A DNA stretch of 56,299 nucleotides. Origin: Candidatus Aminicenantota bacterium. Lineage in GTDB: Bacteria > Acidobacteriota > Aminicenantia > Aminicenantales > UBA4085. Below, in pieces: positions 17,725 to 25,818 of the stretch. The stretch's first letter is position 1, and each line of letters begins with the position of its first letter. A program made the translations under genes and the position numbers. Location of the stretch: assembly GCA_003141555.1 (NCBI GenBank), contig PLMN01000032.1, positions 931 to 57,229 on the forward strand. Reading direction: 5' to 3'. Below the pieces are notes generated by a model, which saw only the letters and a program-made list of their open reading frames with translations, had not been told where the DNA came from and ran no database searches.

Positions 17725-19428
17725 TCAGTCGTTCTCGAGAGTCGATGTATCACCGATCTCTTCGCCCCATTCCTTGGCCTTGAGGATGCGGCGCATGATC
17801 TTGCCGCTCCGCGTCTTGGGCAGGGCGTCCGAGAAAGTGATCTCCTGGGGCATGGCCAGGGGCGAGAGCTTCTTGCGGATGAAGTTCATGATCTCGAGGT
17901 CGAGGTCGGCGCTGGGCGTGAAGCCCGGCTTGAGCGTCACGAAAGCCTTGACCACTTCCATGTTGATCGGGTCGGGCTTGCTGACGACGGCCGACTCGGC
18001 GATGGCCGGGTGCTCAAGCAGGGCCGATTCGACCTCGAAGGGGCTGACGAGGTGGCCGCCGGTGTTGATGATATCGTCGTCTCGGCCGACGAACCAGAAG
18101 TAGCCCTCCTTGTCGATGCTGGCCCGGTCCCCGGTCATATACCAGCCGTTCTGGAACTTCTTCCGGTACGTCTCCTCGTTGTTCCAGTAGGTGCGCATCA
18201 TCGCCGGCCAGCCCGGCCTGATCCCGATCAGGCCGATCTTCCCGGTTTCGGCGTAGGGCTCGTAGGTCTTGGGATCGAGGACCGTGGCCCGGATGCCCGG
18301 GAAGGGCTTGCCCATGGAACCCGGCTTGATCTTCATGTCGGGGTAGTTGGTGATCATGATCGAGCCGGTCTCGGTCTGGAAGTACGTGTCCAGGAACGCC
18401 TTGCCGAACACCCGCTCCGACCAGATGACGGCCTCGGGGTTCAGGGGCTCGCCGACGCTCGCCAGCTGGCGGAGCGAGGACAAATCGAACTTCTTGACGA
18501 TCTCGTCGCCGGCCTTCATCAGGGAGCGGATGGCCGTCGGGGCGGAGTACCAGTTGGTGATCCGGTGCTTCTCGATGAACTTGTACCAGGCCTCGGCCGA
18601 AAAGCCGGCGTCCATCACGCACTGGGTGACGCCGAGGCTCCAGGGGGCGATGATGCCGTAGGACGTGCCGGTGACCCATCCGGGATCGGCCGTGCACCAG
18701 TAGATGTCGTCGTCGCGGATGTCGAGCACCCACCGGGCGGTCATATACTGGGAGATGAGCGAATAATGGACGTGTTTGACGCCTTTGGGCTGCCCCGTGG
18801 TGCCCGAGGTGTAGTGGAGGAGCGAGGGGGTTTCGGCCTCGGACGGATAGGCGTCGAACGTCTCGACGGGATCGGCTTTCTCCAGGGAGAAGGCGACGTC
18901 GCGGTCCTTGAGAGGGGCCTTTCCGTCATGATCGACGATGATGATGTGCTTCAGGTTCGGCAGCTTGTCGAGGATCTTGCGGACCTTGGGGGCGTGCTTT
19001 TTCTGGGTGATGACGGCCGACGTCTGGGCGTTGTCCAGCCGGACGAACAAGGACTCATCGCCGAAGGCCGAGAACAAGGGCTGGGCGATGCCGCCCATCT
19101 TGAAGATGCCCAGGAGCCCTATATACAGCTCGGGGATCTTGTCCATGAACAGGCAGATCCGATCCTGCGGCTTGAGGCCCAGACCCTGGAGGAAGACGGC
19201 AAACGTGTTGCTGAGCCGCCGGACGTCATGGTAAGTGTACGTTTTGGCGGCGCCGGACGCGCTTTCCCACACGAGAGCGGTCTTATCGCCCTTGCCCCGG
19301 GCGCAGATGCGGTCGGAGCAATACCAGCCGATGTTCAAGGGCTTTCCCGGCTGGAATTCGAGCTCCTTTTCGGCTACGGACCAGGTGAAATCCTTGTAGC
19401 GTTCCTCATAGGATCCGATATTCGACAT
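17725..19428 (-). CDS. acsA: AMP-forming acetyl-CoA synthetase
   Basis: The 567-residue ANL-superfamily enzyme makes acyl-CoA from acid, ATP and CoA through an acyl-adenylate. The adenylation motif HYTSGTTGQPKGVKH, YFQTETGS, the WYMTGDRAS/GRDDD pair and the C-terminal KTRSGKIMRR lysine motif are all present. The overall sequence (ITNWYSAPTAIRSL, CTADPGWVTGTSYG) follows the Bacillus AcsA type, so acetate is the likely substrate, though short- or medium-chain acids are possible. It is first in the run with acp, kbl and the acetate permease gene. It has its own sigma70 promoter and AAAGGA ribosome site. In reverse or forward it links acetyl-CoA with acetate. Confidence 0.88.
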   Translation of the reverse strand: MSNIGSYEERYKDFTWSVAEKELEFQPGKPLNIGWYCSDRICARGKGDKTALVWESASGAAKTYTYHDVRRLSNTFAVFLQGLGLKPQDRICLFMDKIPELYIGLLGIFKMGGIAQPLFSAFGDESLFVRLDNAQTSAVITQKKHAPKVRKILDKLPNLKHIIIVDHDGKAPLKDRDVAFSLEKADPVETFDAYPSEAETPSLLHYTSGTTGQPKGVKHVHYSLISQYMTARWVLDIRDDDIYWCTADPGWVTGTSYGIIAPWSLGVTQCVMDAGFSAEAWYKFIEKHRITNWYSAPTAIRSLMKAGDEIVKKFDLSSLRQLASVGEPLNPEAVIWSERVFGKAFLDTYFQTETGSIMITNYPDMKIKPGSMGKPFPGIRATVLDPKTYEPYAETGKIGLIGIRPGWPAMMRTYWNNEETYRKKFQNGWYMTGDRASIDKEGYFWFVGRDDDIINTGGHLVSPFEVESALLEHPAIAESAVVSKPDPINMEVVKAFVTLKPGFTPSADLDLEIMNFIRKKLSPLAMPQEITFSDALPKTRSGKIMRRILKAKEWGEEIGDTSTLEND

Positions 19429-19464
19429 GACACGTCCTTTAAAAGGCTTTGAATGAGACAGGGG

Positions 19465-19492
19465 ATTATATAAGAATCGCCTGAAAAGTCAA
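19465..19492 (-). promoter_or_regulatory. sigma70 promoter of the acsA operon
   Basis: On the minus strand TTGACT (19487-19492) and a consensus TATAAT (19465-19470) are 16 bases apart, about 37 bases before the acsA start codon. Confidence 0.7.
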
Positions 19493-19519
19493 AGCCCGGC
19501 AGGGGAGGGCCGGCCAGGC

Positions 19520-19548
19520 TTGACATGGGGCCGCCTTTCGGGTATCGT
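19520..19548 (+). promoter_or_regulatory. sigma70-like promoter and leader of the SpoIID gene
   Basis: TTGACA (19520-19525) and TATCGT (19543-19548) are 17 bases apart. They lie back to back with the acsA promoter in the 249-base divergent region. The leader to 19677 holds an AT-rich stretch, then a 7-bp stem (19634-19640 with 19658-19664) just before the start codon. Confidence 0.5.
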
Positions 19549-19671
19549 AAAGCCAACCGCATCACTCAGCACCCAATATATAGTATAAATTTTTTTGTGA
19601 GGTACAATATCTTGAGCTATGAAGACATTTGGTCGACCCGGCGAAACGGCGCGCCGTCGGGTTGTTAGGGG

Positions 19672-19685
19672 TCGGGCATGCCCGA
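19672..19685 (+). promoter_or_regulatory. perfect palindrome enclosing the SpoIID start codon
   Basis: Fourteen bases, TCGGGCATGCCCGA, are their own reverse complement, with the ATG at 19678 in the centre. The AGGGG ribosome site lies just upstream and a 7-bp hairpin just before that. The palindrome could influence initiation or bind a dimeric regulator, or may be chance in GC-rich DNA. Confidence 0.3.
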
Positions 19686-21894
19686 GACCATGAAGCGCCA
19701 CGGAAAATTCTTTCTCCTCGCCTTCCTTGGCCTGTTCTTTTTCGGGGCCAGGCCCGAGGAGTTCGCCCGGGACAACGTCTTTTTCCAGGGGTTCCTCATC
19801 CAGAAGCCCGTCATCCGGATCGCCCTGGGCGTCAACGTGGAAGACGTCGAGATCCACGCCGCCTCAGGCATGAAGGTCTATCAGGTCAGCGGGAGCTATA
19901 AGCTCATGGCCGAGGATATCTCCGAGGTCAGGGTGAAAGGCCAAAAAGACAAGTTGAGCGAGAAATTCACCGTCCAGGCGGCCCAGTCGAGAAAGCGGGA
20001 GGATGCCGAGGACGAGGCCAAAACCCTCAAGGCGAAGATCGGCAAGCGGGTTTACGTCGCCCAGGACGCCAAGGACGACTTGGTCGGTGTTTATCAGGTC
20101 CGCGTCGGCGATTTTCTAACCCGGACCGACGCCCTGGATTGCATCAAGGAGCTGACCAAGCTCGGATACAAGGAAGCCTGGATCATCCGCGACGAGGTCA
20201 CCGAACCGACCACGAAGCCGCGATGGGTCCTGCTTAACGGGGAGCTGATCAACTTGAGCGCCGAAACCGCGCTCTATTTCATCCCGTCCACGCCCCAGAG
20301 CTACCTTGCCTATGGAGGCCGGAGCTACCGCGGAATCTTCGTCCTGCGCGGCAGCCGCCGGGGCATCCTCCTGATCAACATCCTGAACATCGAGGACTAC
20401 CTGCGGGGCGTGGTCCCCGGAGAGCTCTCTCCCTATATCTATCCCGAGCTCGAAGCCCAGAAAGCCCAGGCCGTCGCCGCCCGGACCTACGCCCTGAAAA
20501 ACACCGGCCAATTCGAGGAATTCGGGTTCGACCTGTACGCCACCCCGACCTCTCAGGTGTATGAAGGCCTGAGCATCGAGCATCCCCTCAGCTCCCAGGC
20601 CGTCGACGAGACCCGGGGAGAAGTGGCGGTTTACGCCGGCAAGCTCATCAACGCCCTTTACATGAGCACCTGCGGCGGCATGACCGAGGACGCCGAAGCC
20701 ATGTTCGAGGGGAACCCGGTGCCGTATCTCAAGGCGACGGAATGCGTTTACGAGAACGAGGAGGAATGGCAGGTCCGTGCGTCGGCCGTCCTCCCGGCCG
20801 TCATGTTCTCGGGCGTGAACGCCTCTCCGAAGCTCGCCCTGCTCATGGCCCTGGACGTCATCCCTTACACGGCGGACGCCGCGGCGTTCGGCGAGACGGC
20901 GGCCCCCGCGGAAACCGCGGAGTCGGTCCGGAAGGCGGCGGCCCTCCTCGGCAAGAAGGGAGAGAAGATCGGGACTCCCCCCTCCGTGATGAGCCATGCC
21001 GCCTTCGCCCGGCTCGTGGTCGACGGCTTCGAGTGGCAGGACCGCGTCCAGAACCTCCTCGGGAAGAGCGAGGCCGACCGGATTACGAGGGACATGACCG
21101 GGCTCAAGGCCGAGGAAAAAGGTGCCCTGACCTATTTCCTCGTCACCGGGATCTATCCGGACACCAAGGAAATCGGCGACAAGTCCCGGCCCTTGACCCG
21201 GGCCGAGGCGGGGTTCTATCTGGCTAAGGTCCTCGCGACCTACAAGGATTTCACCCACCAGGGATACATTAAGTCCGTTGCCAAGGACAAGATCGAGGTC
21301 ATTGAGGACAAGGAGAAAAAGTCCATCGATCTGGCCCCCAACCTGTTCGCGATTCTCGGGCAGGAAGACAGCCTGACCTTCGTCCCGACCCTCGACCTTT
21401 CGGGCGGCGACGTGGTGAAATGGGTTGAAAGCGCGGGCCGGATCCGGCTCCTCCAGGCGATCGTCCCGTCGCTCGGCAACATCCTCGACCAGGCCTCGCC
21501 GTTCCATCGTTGGCAGGTCCGAATCTCCCGGGAGGATCTCGAATCCCGGATCAACCAGTATTATCCGGTGGGGCCGCTCGTCGACGTCGTCCCCTTGAAG
21601 CGGGGGAAATCCAAGCGGGTCGTCGATGCGGCGATCATCGGCCGCGAGAGCCAGGTCCACGTCACCGGCCTCAAAATCCGCCAGGTCCTCAACCTCCGCG
21701 ACAACCTCTTCGTCGTCGACCGCGAGGTGGACGCGGACGGGCACCCGACCCATTTCGTCTTCTCGGGCAAGGGCTGGGGCCACGGGGTCGGCCTGTGCCA
21801 GATCGGCGCGTTTCGCATGGCCCAGGAGGGCGCGGCCTACGCCGACATCCTGAAAAAATATTACAAGGGGATCAAGCTCGAAAAGAAGTATTGA
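19678..21894 (+). CDS. SpoIID/LytB-domain exported protein with SPOR-like region
   Basis: The 738-residue protein has an N-terminal hydrophobic export signal (about 10-24), a SPOR-like segment (YQVRVGDFLTRTDALDCI, about 139-175) and a SpoIID/LytB domain. The catalytic Glu of the SpoIID family is E249 in GVVPGELSP, followed by AQAVAARTYALKN and STCGGMTEDAE. The C-terminal motif GKGWGHGVGLCQIGA is typical. SpoIID enzymes are lytic transglycosylases that cut peptidoglycan lacking stem peptides. The roughly 300-residue insertion between TECVYENEEEW and the final GWGHGVG part is larger than in spore proteins. In a non-sporulating bacterium a cell-wall remodelling or division role is likely. The alternative start is ATG 19690. 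Confidence 0.85.
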   Translation: MPETMKRHGKFFLLAFLGLFFFGARPEEFARDNVFFQGFLIQKPVIRIALGVNVEDVEIHAASGMKVYQVSGSYKLMAEDISEVRVKGQKDKLSEKFTVQAAQSRKREDAEDEAKTLKAKIGKRVYVAQDAKDDLVGVYQVRVGDFLTRTDALDCIKELTKLGYKEAWIIRDEVTEPTTKPRWVLLNGELINLSAETALYFIPSTPQSYLAYGGRSYRGIFVLRGSRRGILLINILNIEDYLRGVVPGELSPYIYPELEAQKAQAVAARTYALKNTGQFEEFGFDLYATPTSQVYEGLSIEHPLSSQAVDETRGEVAVYAGKLINALYMSTCGGMTEDAEAMFEGNPVPYLKATECVYENEEEWQVRASAVLPAVMFSGVNASPKLALLMALDVIPYTADAAAFGETAAPAETAESVRKAAALLGKKGEKIGTPPSVMSHAAFARLVVDGFEWQDRVQNLLGKSEADRITRDMTGLKAEEKGALTYFLVTGIYPDTKEIGDKSRPLTRAEAGFYLAKVLATYKDFTHQGYIKSVAKDKIEVIEDKEKKSIDLAPNLFAILGQEDSLTFVPTLDLSGGDVVKWVESAGRIRLLQAIVPSLGNILDQASPFHRWQVRISREDLESRINQYYPVGPLVDVVPLKRGKSKRVVDAAIIGRESQVHVTGLKIRQVLNLRDNLFVVDREVDADGHPTHFVFSGKGWGHGVGLCQIGAFRMAQEGAAYADILKKYYKGIKLEKKY

Positions 21895-21927
21895 TCCCCG
21901 TCGGGATTTTGATAATAATGAGGCGCC

Positions 21928-23208
21928 ATGGCCCATGCCTCCTCGAAATCGGGTTATGCGGAGCTCGTCAAGCGGCTGAACCGCTTTCCGCAGGGCGCGC
22001 CTCCCTCGGACCTCCTCAACAAGATTCTCGGCCTCCTTTTCAGCGAGCGCGAGGCGGCCCTCGTCGCCCTCCTGCCCATCAAGCCCTTCACCGCCGAGAC
22101 GGCGGCGCGCGCCTGGAAGATGAGCCTGGTCGAAACCCGGAAAGTGCTGGACGGCCTCTCCTCGCGGGCCATCCTCCTGGATATCGCCGGCCGGCGGCGA
22201 ACCTACTATGTCCTCCCGCCCCCCATGGCCGGGTTCTTCGAATTTTCGATGATGAGGACGCGGGGAGACGTCGACCAGAAGCTCCTGGCCGAGCTGTATT
22301 ACCAATACATCACCGTCGAGGAGGATTTCATCAAGGCTCTCTTCGTCCGGGGCGAGACCCAGCTCGGCCGGACGTTCGTCCACGAGCCGGTGGTGACCAA
22401 CGAGGACGCGCTCCACGTCATGGACTACGAGCGGGCGAGCGAGGTCATCCGGACGGCGTCCCACCGCGGGGTCGGGATGTGCTATTGCCGCCACAAGATG
22501 GATCACCTGGGGAAGGCCTGCTCCGCGCCGATGGACATCTGCCTGACCTTCAACACCACGGCCGCGTCCCTCATCCGGCACGGCTACGCCCGCTCCGTCG
22601 ACGTCGCGGAGGGGATGGATCTCCTCCGGCAGGCCTATGATCAAAACCTCGTCCAGTTCGGGGAGAATGTCCGGAAGCGGGTCAGCTTCATCTGCAACTG
22701 CTGCGGCTGCTGCTGCGAGGCGATGATCGCCGCCCGCCGGTTCGGGATTCTCCGCCCCGTCCACACGACGAATTTCGAGCCCGAGGTTCTGGAGACGTGT
22801 TCGGGCTGCGGCGACTGCGTCGCGGTCTGCCCGGTCGAGGCCATGAGCCTGGTCTCGGCCAACGACCCGGCCCACCCGAAGCGGAAGAAGGCCAAGCTGG
22901 ACGCGTCGGTCTGCCTGGGTTGCGGGATCTGCGTCCGGACGTGCCTCAAGACGAAAAGCCTCCGCTTGAGGCGGCGCGCCGGGCGGGTGATCACGCCCCT
23001 CAATTCGACCCACAAGGCCGTCCTCATGGCCATCGAGCGGGGAAACCTTCAGAACCTGATTTTCGACAATCAAGCGCTGGCCAGCCACCGGGCGATGGCC
23101 GCCGTCCTGGGCGTGATCCTCAAGCTCCCGCCTCTCAAGCAGGCGCTGGCCGGCCGCCAGCTCAAGTCCCGCTATCTGGACGCCCTGATCGAGAAATTGA
23201 AGCTCTGA
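21928..23208 (+). CDS. iron-sulfur protein with two 4Fe-4S ferredoxin clusters and N-terminal winged helix
   Basis: The 426-residue protein opens with a helical region resembling a winged helix (about 1-90). A cysteine group follows (MCYCRHKMDHLGKAC, FICNCCGCCC), then two ferredoxin cluster motifs, CSGCGDCVAVCP and CLGCGICVRTC. Similar fusions are annotated as 4Fe-4S binding proteins of unknown redox partner. Electron transfer is likely; the extra Cys group may hold another cluster or zinc. It lies 34 bases after the SpoIID gene on the same strand and converges on the threonine dehydrogenase gene. Confidence 0.8.
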   Translation: MAHASSKSGYAELVKRLNRFPQGAPPSDLLNKILGLLFSEREAALVALLPIKPFTAETAARAWKMSLVETRKVLDGLSSRAILLDIAGRRRTYYVLPPPMAGFFEFSMMRTRGDVDQKLLAELYYQYITVEEDFIKALFVRGETQLGRTFVHEPVVTNEDALHVMDYERASEVIRTASHRGVGMCYCRHKMDHLGKACSAPMDICLTFNTTAASLIRHGYARSVDVAEGMDLLRQAYDQNLVQFGENVRKRVSFICNCCGCCCEAMIAARRFGILRPVHTTNFEPEVLETCSGCGDCVAVCPVEAMSLVSANDPAHPKRKKAKLDASVCLGCGICVRTCLKTKSLRLRRRAGRVITPLNSTHKAVLMAIERGNLQNLIFDNQALASHRAMAAVLGVILKLPPLKQALAGRQLKSRYLDALIEKLKL

Positions 23209-23231
23209 GCGTCCCTTCCCGGGCGCCGGGT

Positions 23232-24212
23232 TCAGTAATTCAGGCGGCCTTCGGCGTGGCGCCGGGAGAGGACATCGAGCATGTCCTTGACCATGCCTTT
23301 CAGGTCGTAGGCGGGGTTCCAGCCCCATTCCTTCCGGGCGGCTGAATCGTCGATCGAGGTCGGCCAGCTGTCGGCGATGGCTTGCCGGAAGTCGGGCTTG
23401 TAGTCGACGGCGAAGTCGGGGATGTGGACCTTGATCTCGGCGGCGAGCTCGGCCGGCGTGAAGCTCATGGCCGCCAGGTTGAAGTCGGTGTGGTGGCGGA
23501 GCCGCCCGAAATCGGCCGCCATGAGCTCGGTCACGGATTTGAGGCAGTCGGGCATGTACATCATGGGCAGGCGCGAATCCTCGCGCAGGAAGCAGGTATA
23601 TCTCCGGTTCTTGACGGCTTCGTAGAAGATGGCGACGGCGTAGTCCGTCGTCCCCCCTCCGGGGAGGGTCTCGTGGCTGATGATCCCGGGGAAGCGGCAG
23701 CCGCGCACGTCGACATTGAACCGCCGGACGTAATAATCGGCCAGGAGCTCGCCGGCCACCTTCGTCACGCCGTACATGGTCTTGGGCCGGAGGATGGTCT
23801 CCTGGGGCGTGTTTTCGCGCGGCGTCTCGGGCCCGAAGGCGGCGATCGAGCTGGGGATGAAGATCCGGGACAGGGCGAGCTCTCGGGCGGTCTCCAGGAC
23901 GTTGTAGGTGCCGTTGATGTTGATGTTCCAAGCCAGCTGCGGGTTCTTTTCGCCGGTCGCCGAGAGGATGGCGGCCATGTGATAGATCGTGCCGACGTCG
24001 TACTTGCGCGCGACCTCCATGATCCGGTCCCGCCGGGTGACGTCGCAGAGCTCGAAGGGGCCGGATTCGCGAAGAGCCGGGTCGGACAGGGGCTGGATGT
24101 CGGTTGCGACGACGAGGGAATCCCCGTGCGCCCGGCGAAGGATCTTGAGAAGCTCCGTGCCGATCTGGCCGGACGCGCCGGTGAGCATGATGCGTGTCTT
24201 GGTGTTGGTCAT
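23232..24212 (-). CDS. L-threonine 3-dehydrogenase, SDR (epimerase-like) type
   Basis: The start is ATG 24212, which begins MTNTKTRIMLTGASGQIG with the NAD-binding glycine motif; the frame extends upstream without a sensible start. The 326-residue protein is an extended SDR with the catalytic Tyr-Lys in MYGVTKVAGE and Ser in IPSSIAAFG. The segment SHETLPGGGTTDYAV is characteristic of the SDR-type threonine dehydrogenases of bacteria and Thermoplasma and separates them from sugar epimerases. It oxidises threonine to 2-amino-3-ketobutyrate with NAD+, the substrate of the KBL enzyme encoded at 16.1-17.4 kb. Confidence 0.88.
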   Translation of the reverse strand: MTNTKTRIMLTGASGQIGTELLKILRRAHGDSLVVATDIQPLSDPALRESGPFELCDVTRRDRIMEVARKYDVGTIYHMAAILSATGEKNPQLAWNININGTYNVLETARELALSRIFIPSSIAAFGPETPRENTPQETILRPKTMYGVTKVAGELLADYYVRRFNVDVRGCRFPGIISHETLPGGGTTDYAVAIFYEAVKNRRYTCFLREDSRLPMMYMPDCLKSVTELMAADFGRLRHHTDFNLAAMSFTPAELAAEIKVHIPDFAVDYKPDFRQAIADSWPTSIDDSAARKEWGWNPAYDLKGMVKDMLDVLSRRHAEGRLNY

Positions 24213-24300
24213 GTGAACGTCTCGATCTCCGATGATGATGATGGCCTGGATAAGATGAAATCCCCTTATAACATAGCGAATATTTGAAATCAAACGCCGG

Positions 24301-25050
24301 ATGGGTGATACTAGTCTCGAAATGAGTCCATCGAACAAAGAGAGAATCGCCCTGGTCACGGGCGCGGGGAGGGGCCTGGGGCGGGAAATCGCGCGGGCCC
24401 TCGCCGCGGCCGGGGCGGCCGGCGTGGCGGTCCATTATCTCCGCGACCGGGCGGCCGCCGAAGAGACGGCGCGCGCCGTCCGGGCCGAGGGCGCCGAGGC
24501 GTTCGTCCTTCGCGCCGATCTCACCCGCGAGCGGCAGGCCGAATCGCTCTTGGGGCGGGTCGAACGCCGATTCGGCCGCGTGGACATCCTGGTGAACAAC
24601 GTCGGCCCGATCCTCATGAAGCCCTGGGCCGAGCTGACGGCTGCGGACTGGACCGGGATGTTCCAATCCGTGCTCGAGAGCGCCTTCCTGGGCATGAAGG
24701 CCGCCTTGCCCGGGATGCGCGGCCGGGGATGGGGGCGGATCGTCAACATCGGCTACAGCCGGGCCGAGCAGCTCGTCGCGTTTCCGACCATCGCCGCCTA
24801 TGCCGCCGCCAAGACCGGACTTCTCATTCTGACCCGTACCGCGGCCGCGTCCGAGGCCGGGTCGGGCGTCACGATCAACATGGTCTCGCCCGGGCTCTTG
24901 GAGGGCGGGCGGCTGCCGGCCGGGTCGATCCCCCGCCGAGCCCTGGGGACCTATGCCGACGTGGCGAAGGCCGTCCGTTTCCTGGCTTCCGAGGATGCCG
25001 GCGCGATCACGGGCACGAATCTCATCGTGGCCGGAGCCTGGAAGATGTAG
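24301..25050 (+). CDS. short-chain dehydrogenase/reductase (FabG-like)
   Basis: The 249-residue classical SDR has cofactor motif TGAGRGLG, NNVGP, a catalytic YAAAK with an upstream NIGYS Ser, and the C-terminal GTNLIVAGAW. The substrate is not evident; FabG-like acyl reductases and sugar dehydrogenases share this layout. NNVGP instead of NNAG is a variant seen in some branches. The alternative start is ATG 24322, and the 88-base gap to the divergent threonine dehydrogenase gene contains the start region. There is no adjacent fatty-acid cluster. Confidence 0.82.
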   Translation: MGDTSLEMSPSNKERIALVTGAGRGLGREIARALAAAGAAGVAVHYLRDRAAAEETARAVRAEGAEAFVLRADLTRERQAESLLGRVERRFGRVDILVNNVGPILMKPWAELTAADWTGMFQSVLESAFLGMKAALPGMRGRGWGRIVNIGYSRAEQLVAFPTIAAYAAAKTGLLILTRTAAASEAGSGVTINMVSPGLLEGGRLPAGSIPRRALGTYADVAKAVRFLASEDAGAITGTNLIVAGAWKM

Positions 25051-25117
25051 CCGGCCGCCCGGCTCCTTTGTCTTTTCATCTGAAAAAGTCCATAATATCC
25101 CCCCGAGGATCGACCCG

Positions 25118-25801
25118 ATGCCCCAAAACCCGGTAGCCGCCGAAACGACGGAAAAATTCGATTACCGGAAGTCTGTCCAGAAGATCGAGGACAAATACAT
25201 CTTAGCCTTCCTGAGGATCGACAAATACCTCAACCGGCCGATTGCATCGCTGATCGTCCGGGCGGTCTTCAGGACGGGCGTCACCCCCAACCAATTGACC
25301 TACCTGGCATTCGCCCTCGGGTTGGCCTCGGCTTATTTCTTTTCGCGGGGGACGGTTTCGGCCTTCCTCGTCGGCGGCATCCTGATCCAGGCTTCGTCCA
25401 TCATGGACAATGCCGACGGGATGCTGGCCCGGGCCCGGGATCAGATGAGCGAATTCGGGGCCCAGCTCGACATCTACCTCGACCGGGTGAACGAGTTCTT
25501 CCTTGTCACCGGCGTCGTGCTCGGCGAATACCGCTACCAGGGGAATGTCACGACGCTGATCCTGGGGTTCGCGGCCATGGGGATCTATTTCCTCCAGGTC
25601 ACCCTGTTCTACCTGACCAAGAATTTCGACCGGGATTTTCAAAAGGGGGAGACCGGGGAGCTGCGGAGCTGGATGCTATTCGCCATCTTCCTCGCCGGCA
25701 TCCTGAACCGGCTGACGGTGGGAATCCATGTCTTCTTCTTCCTCGGCGTCGGCGTCGTCCTGGCCCAAATGATCAACTTCTTCCTCAAGAGGAAGAGCTG
25801 A
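25118..25801 (+). CDS. CDP-alcohol phosphatidyltransferase family membrane protein
   Basis: ATG 25118 (MPQNPVAAE) is the start; the frame is open further upstream but without supporting sequence. The 227-residue membrane protein carries the complete family signature D-x2-D-G-x2-A-R-x8-G-x3-D-x3-D (DNADGMLARARDQMSEFG then QLDIYLD). It transfers a phosphoalcohol from a CDP-alcohol to a second alcohol, as in phospholipid or inositol-phosphate synthesis. The exact substrates cannot be told. About six hydrophobic helices follow the signature. It is 17 bases before an exported hydrolase gene. Confidence 0.85.
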   Translation: MPQNPVAAETTEKFDYRKSVQKIEDKYILAFLRIDKYLNRPIASLIVRAVFRTGVTPNQLTYLAFALGLASAYFFSRGTVSAFLVGGILIQASSIMDNADGMLARARDQMSEFGAQLDIYLDRVNEFFLVTGVVLGEYRYQGNVTTLILGFAAMGIYFLQVTLFYLTKNFDRDFQKGETGELRSWMLFAIFLAGILNRLTVGIHVFFFLGVGVVLAQMINFFLKRKS

Positions 25802-25818
25802 CCGCGCCGGAGACCATC

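Noticed and set aside
19549-19677. Riboswitch in the SpoIID leader (c-di-AMP or c-di-GMP type)
   Set aside because: Conserved core sequences of those riboswitches are absent; only one simple hairpin is visible.
20116-24666. Very long open minus-strand frame opposite the SpoIID, iron-sulfur and dehydrogenase genes
   Set aside because: It runs antisense to well-supported genes in GC-rich DNA, where stops are rare in the shadow frames. The translation is low-complexity, rich in Arg, Gly, Asp and Val, and shows no domain beyond the real gene it partly overlaps in another frame.
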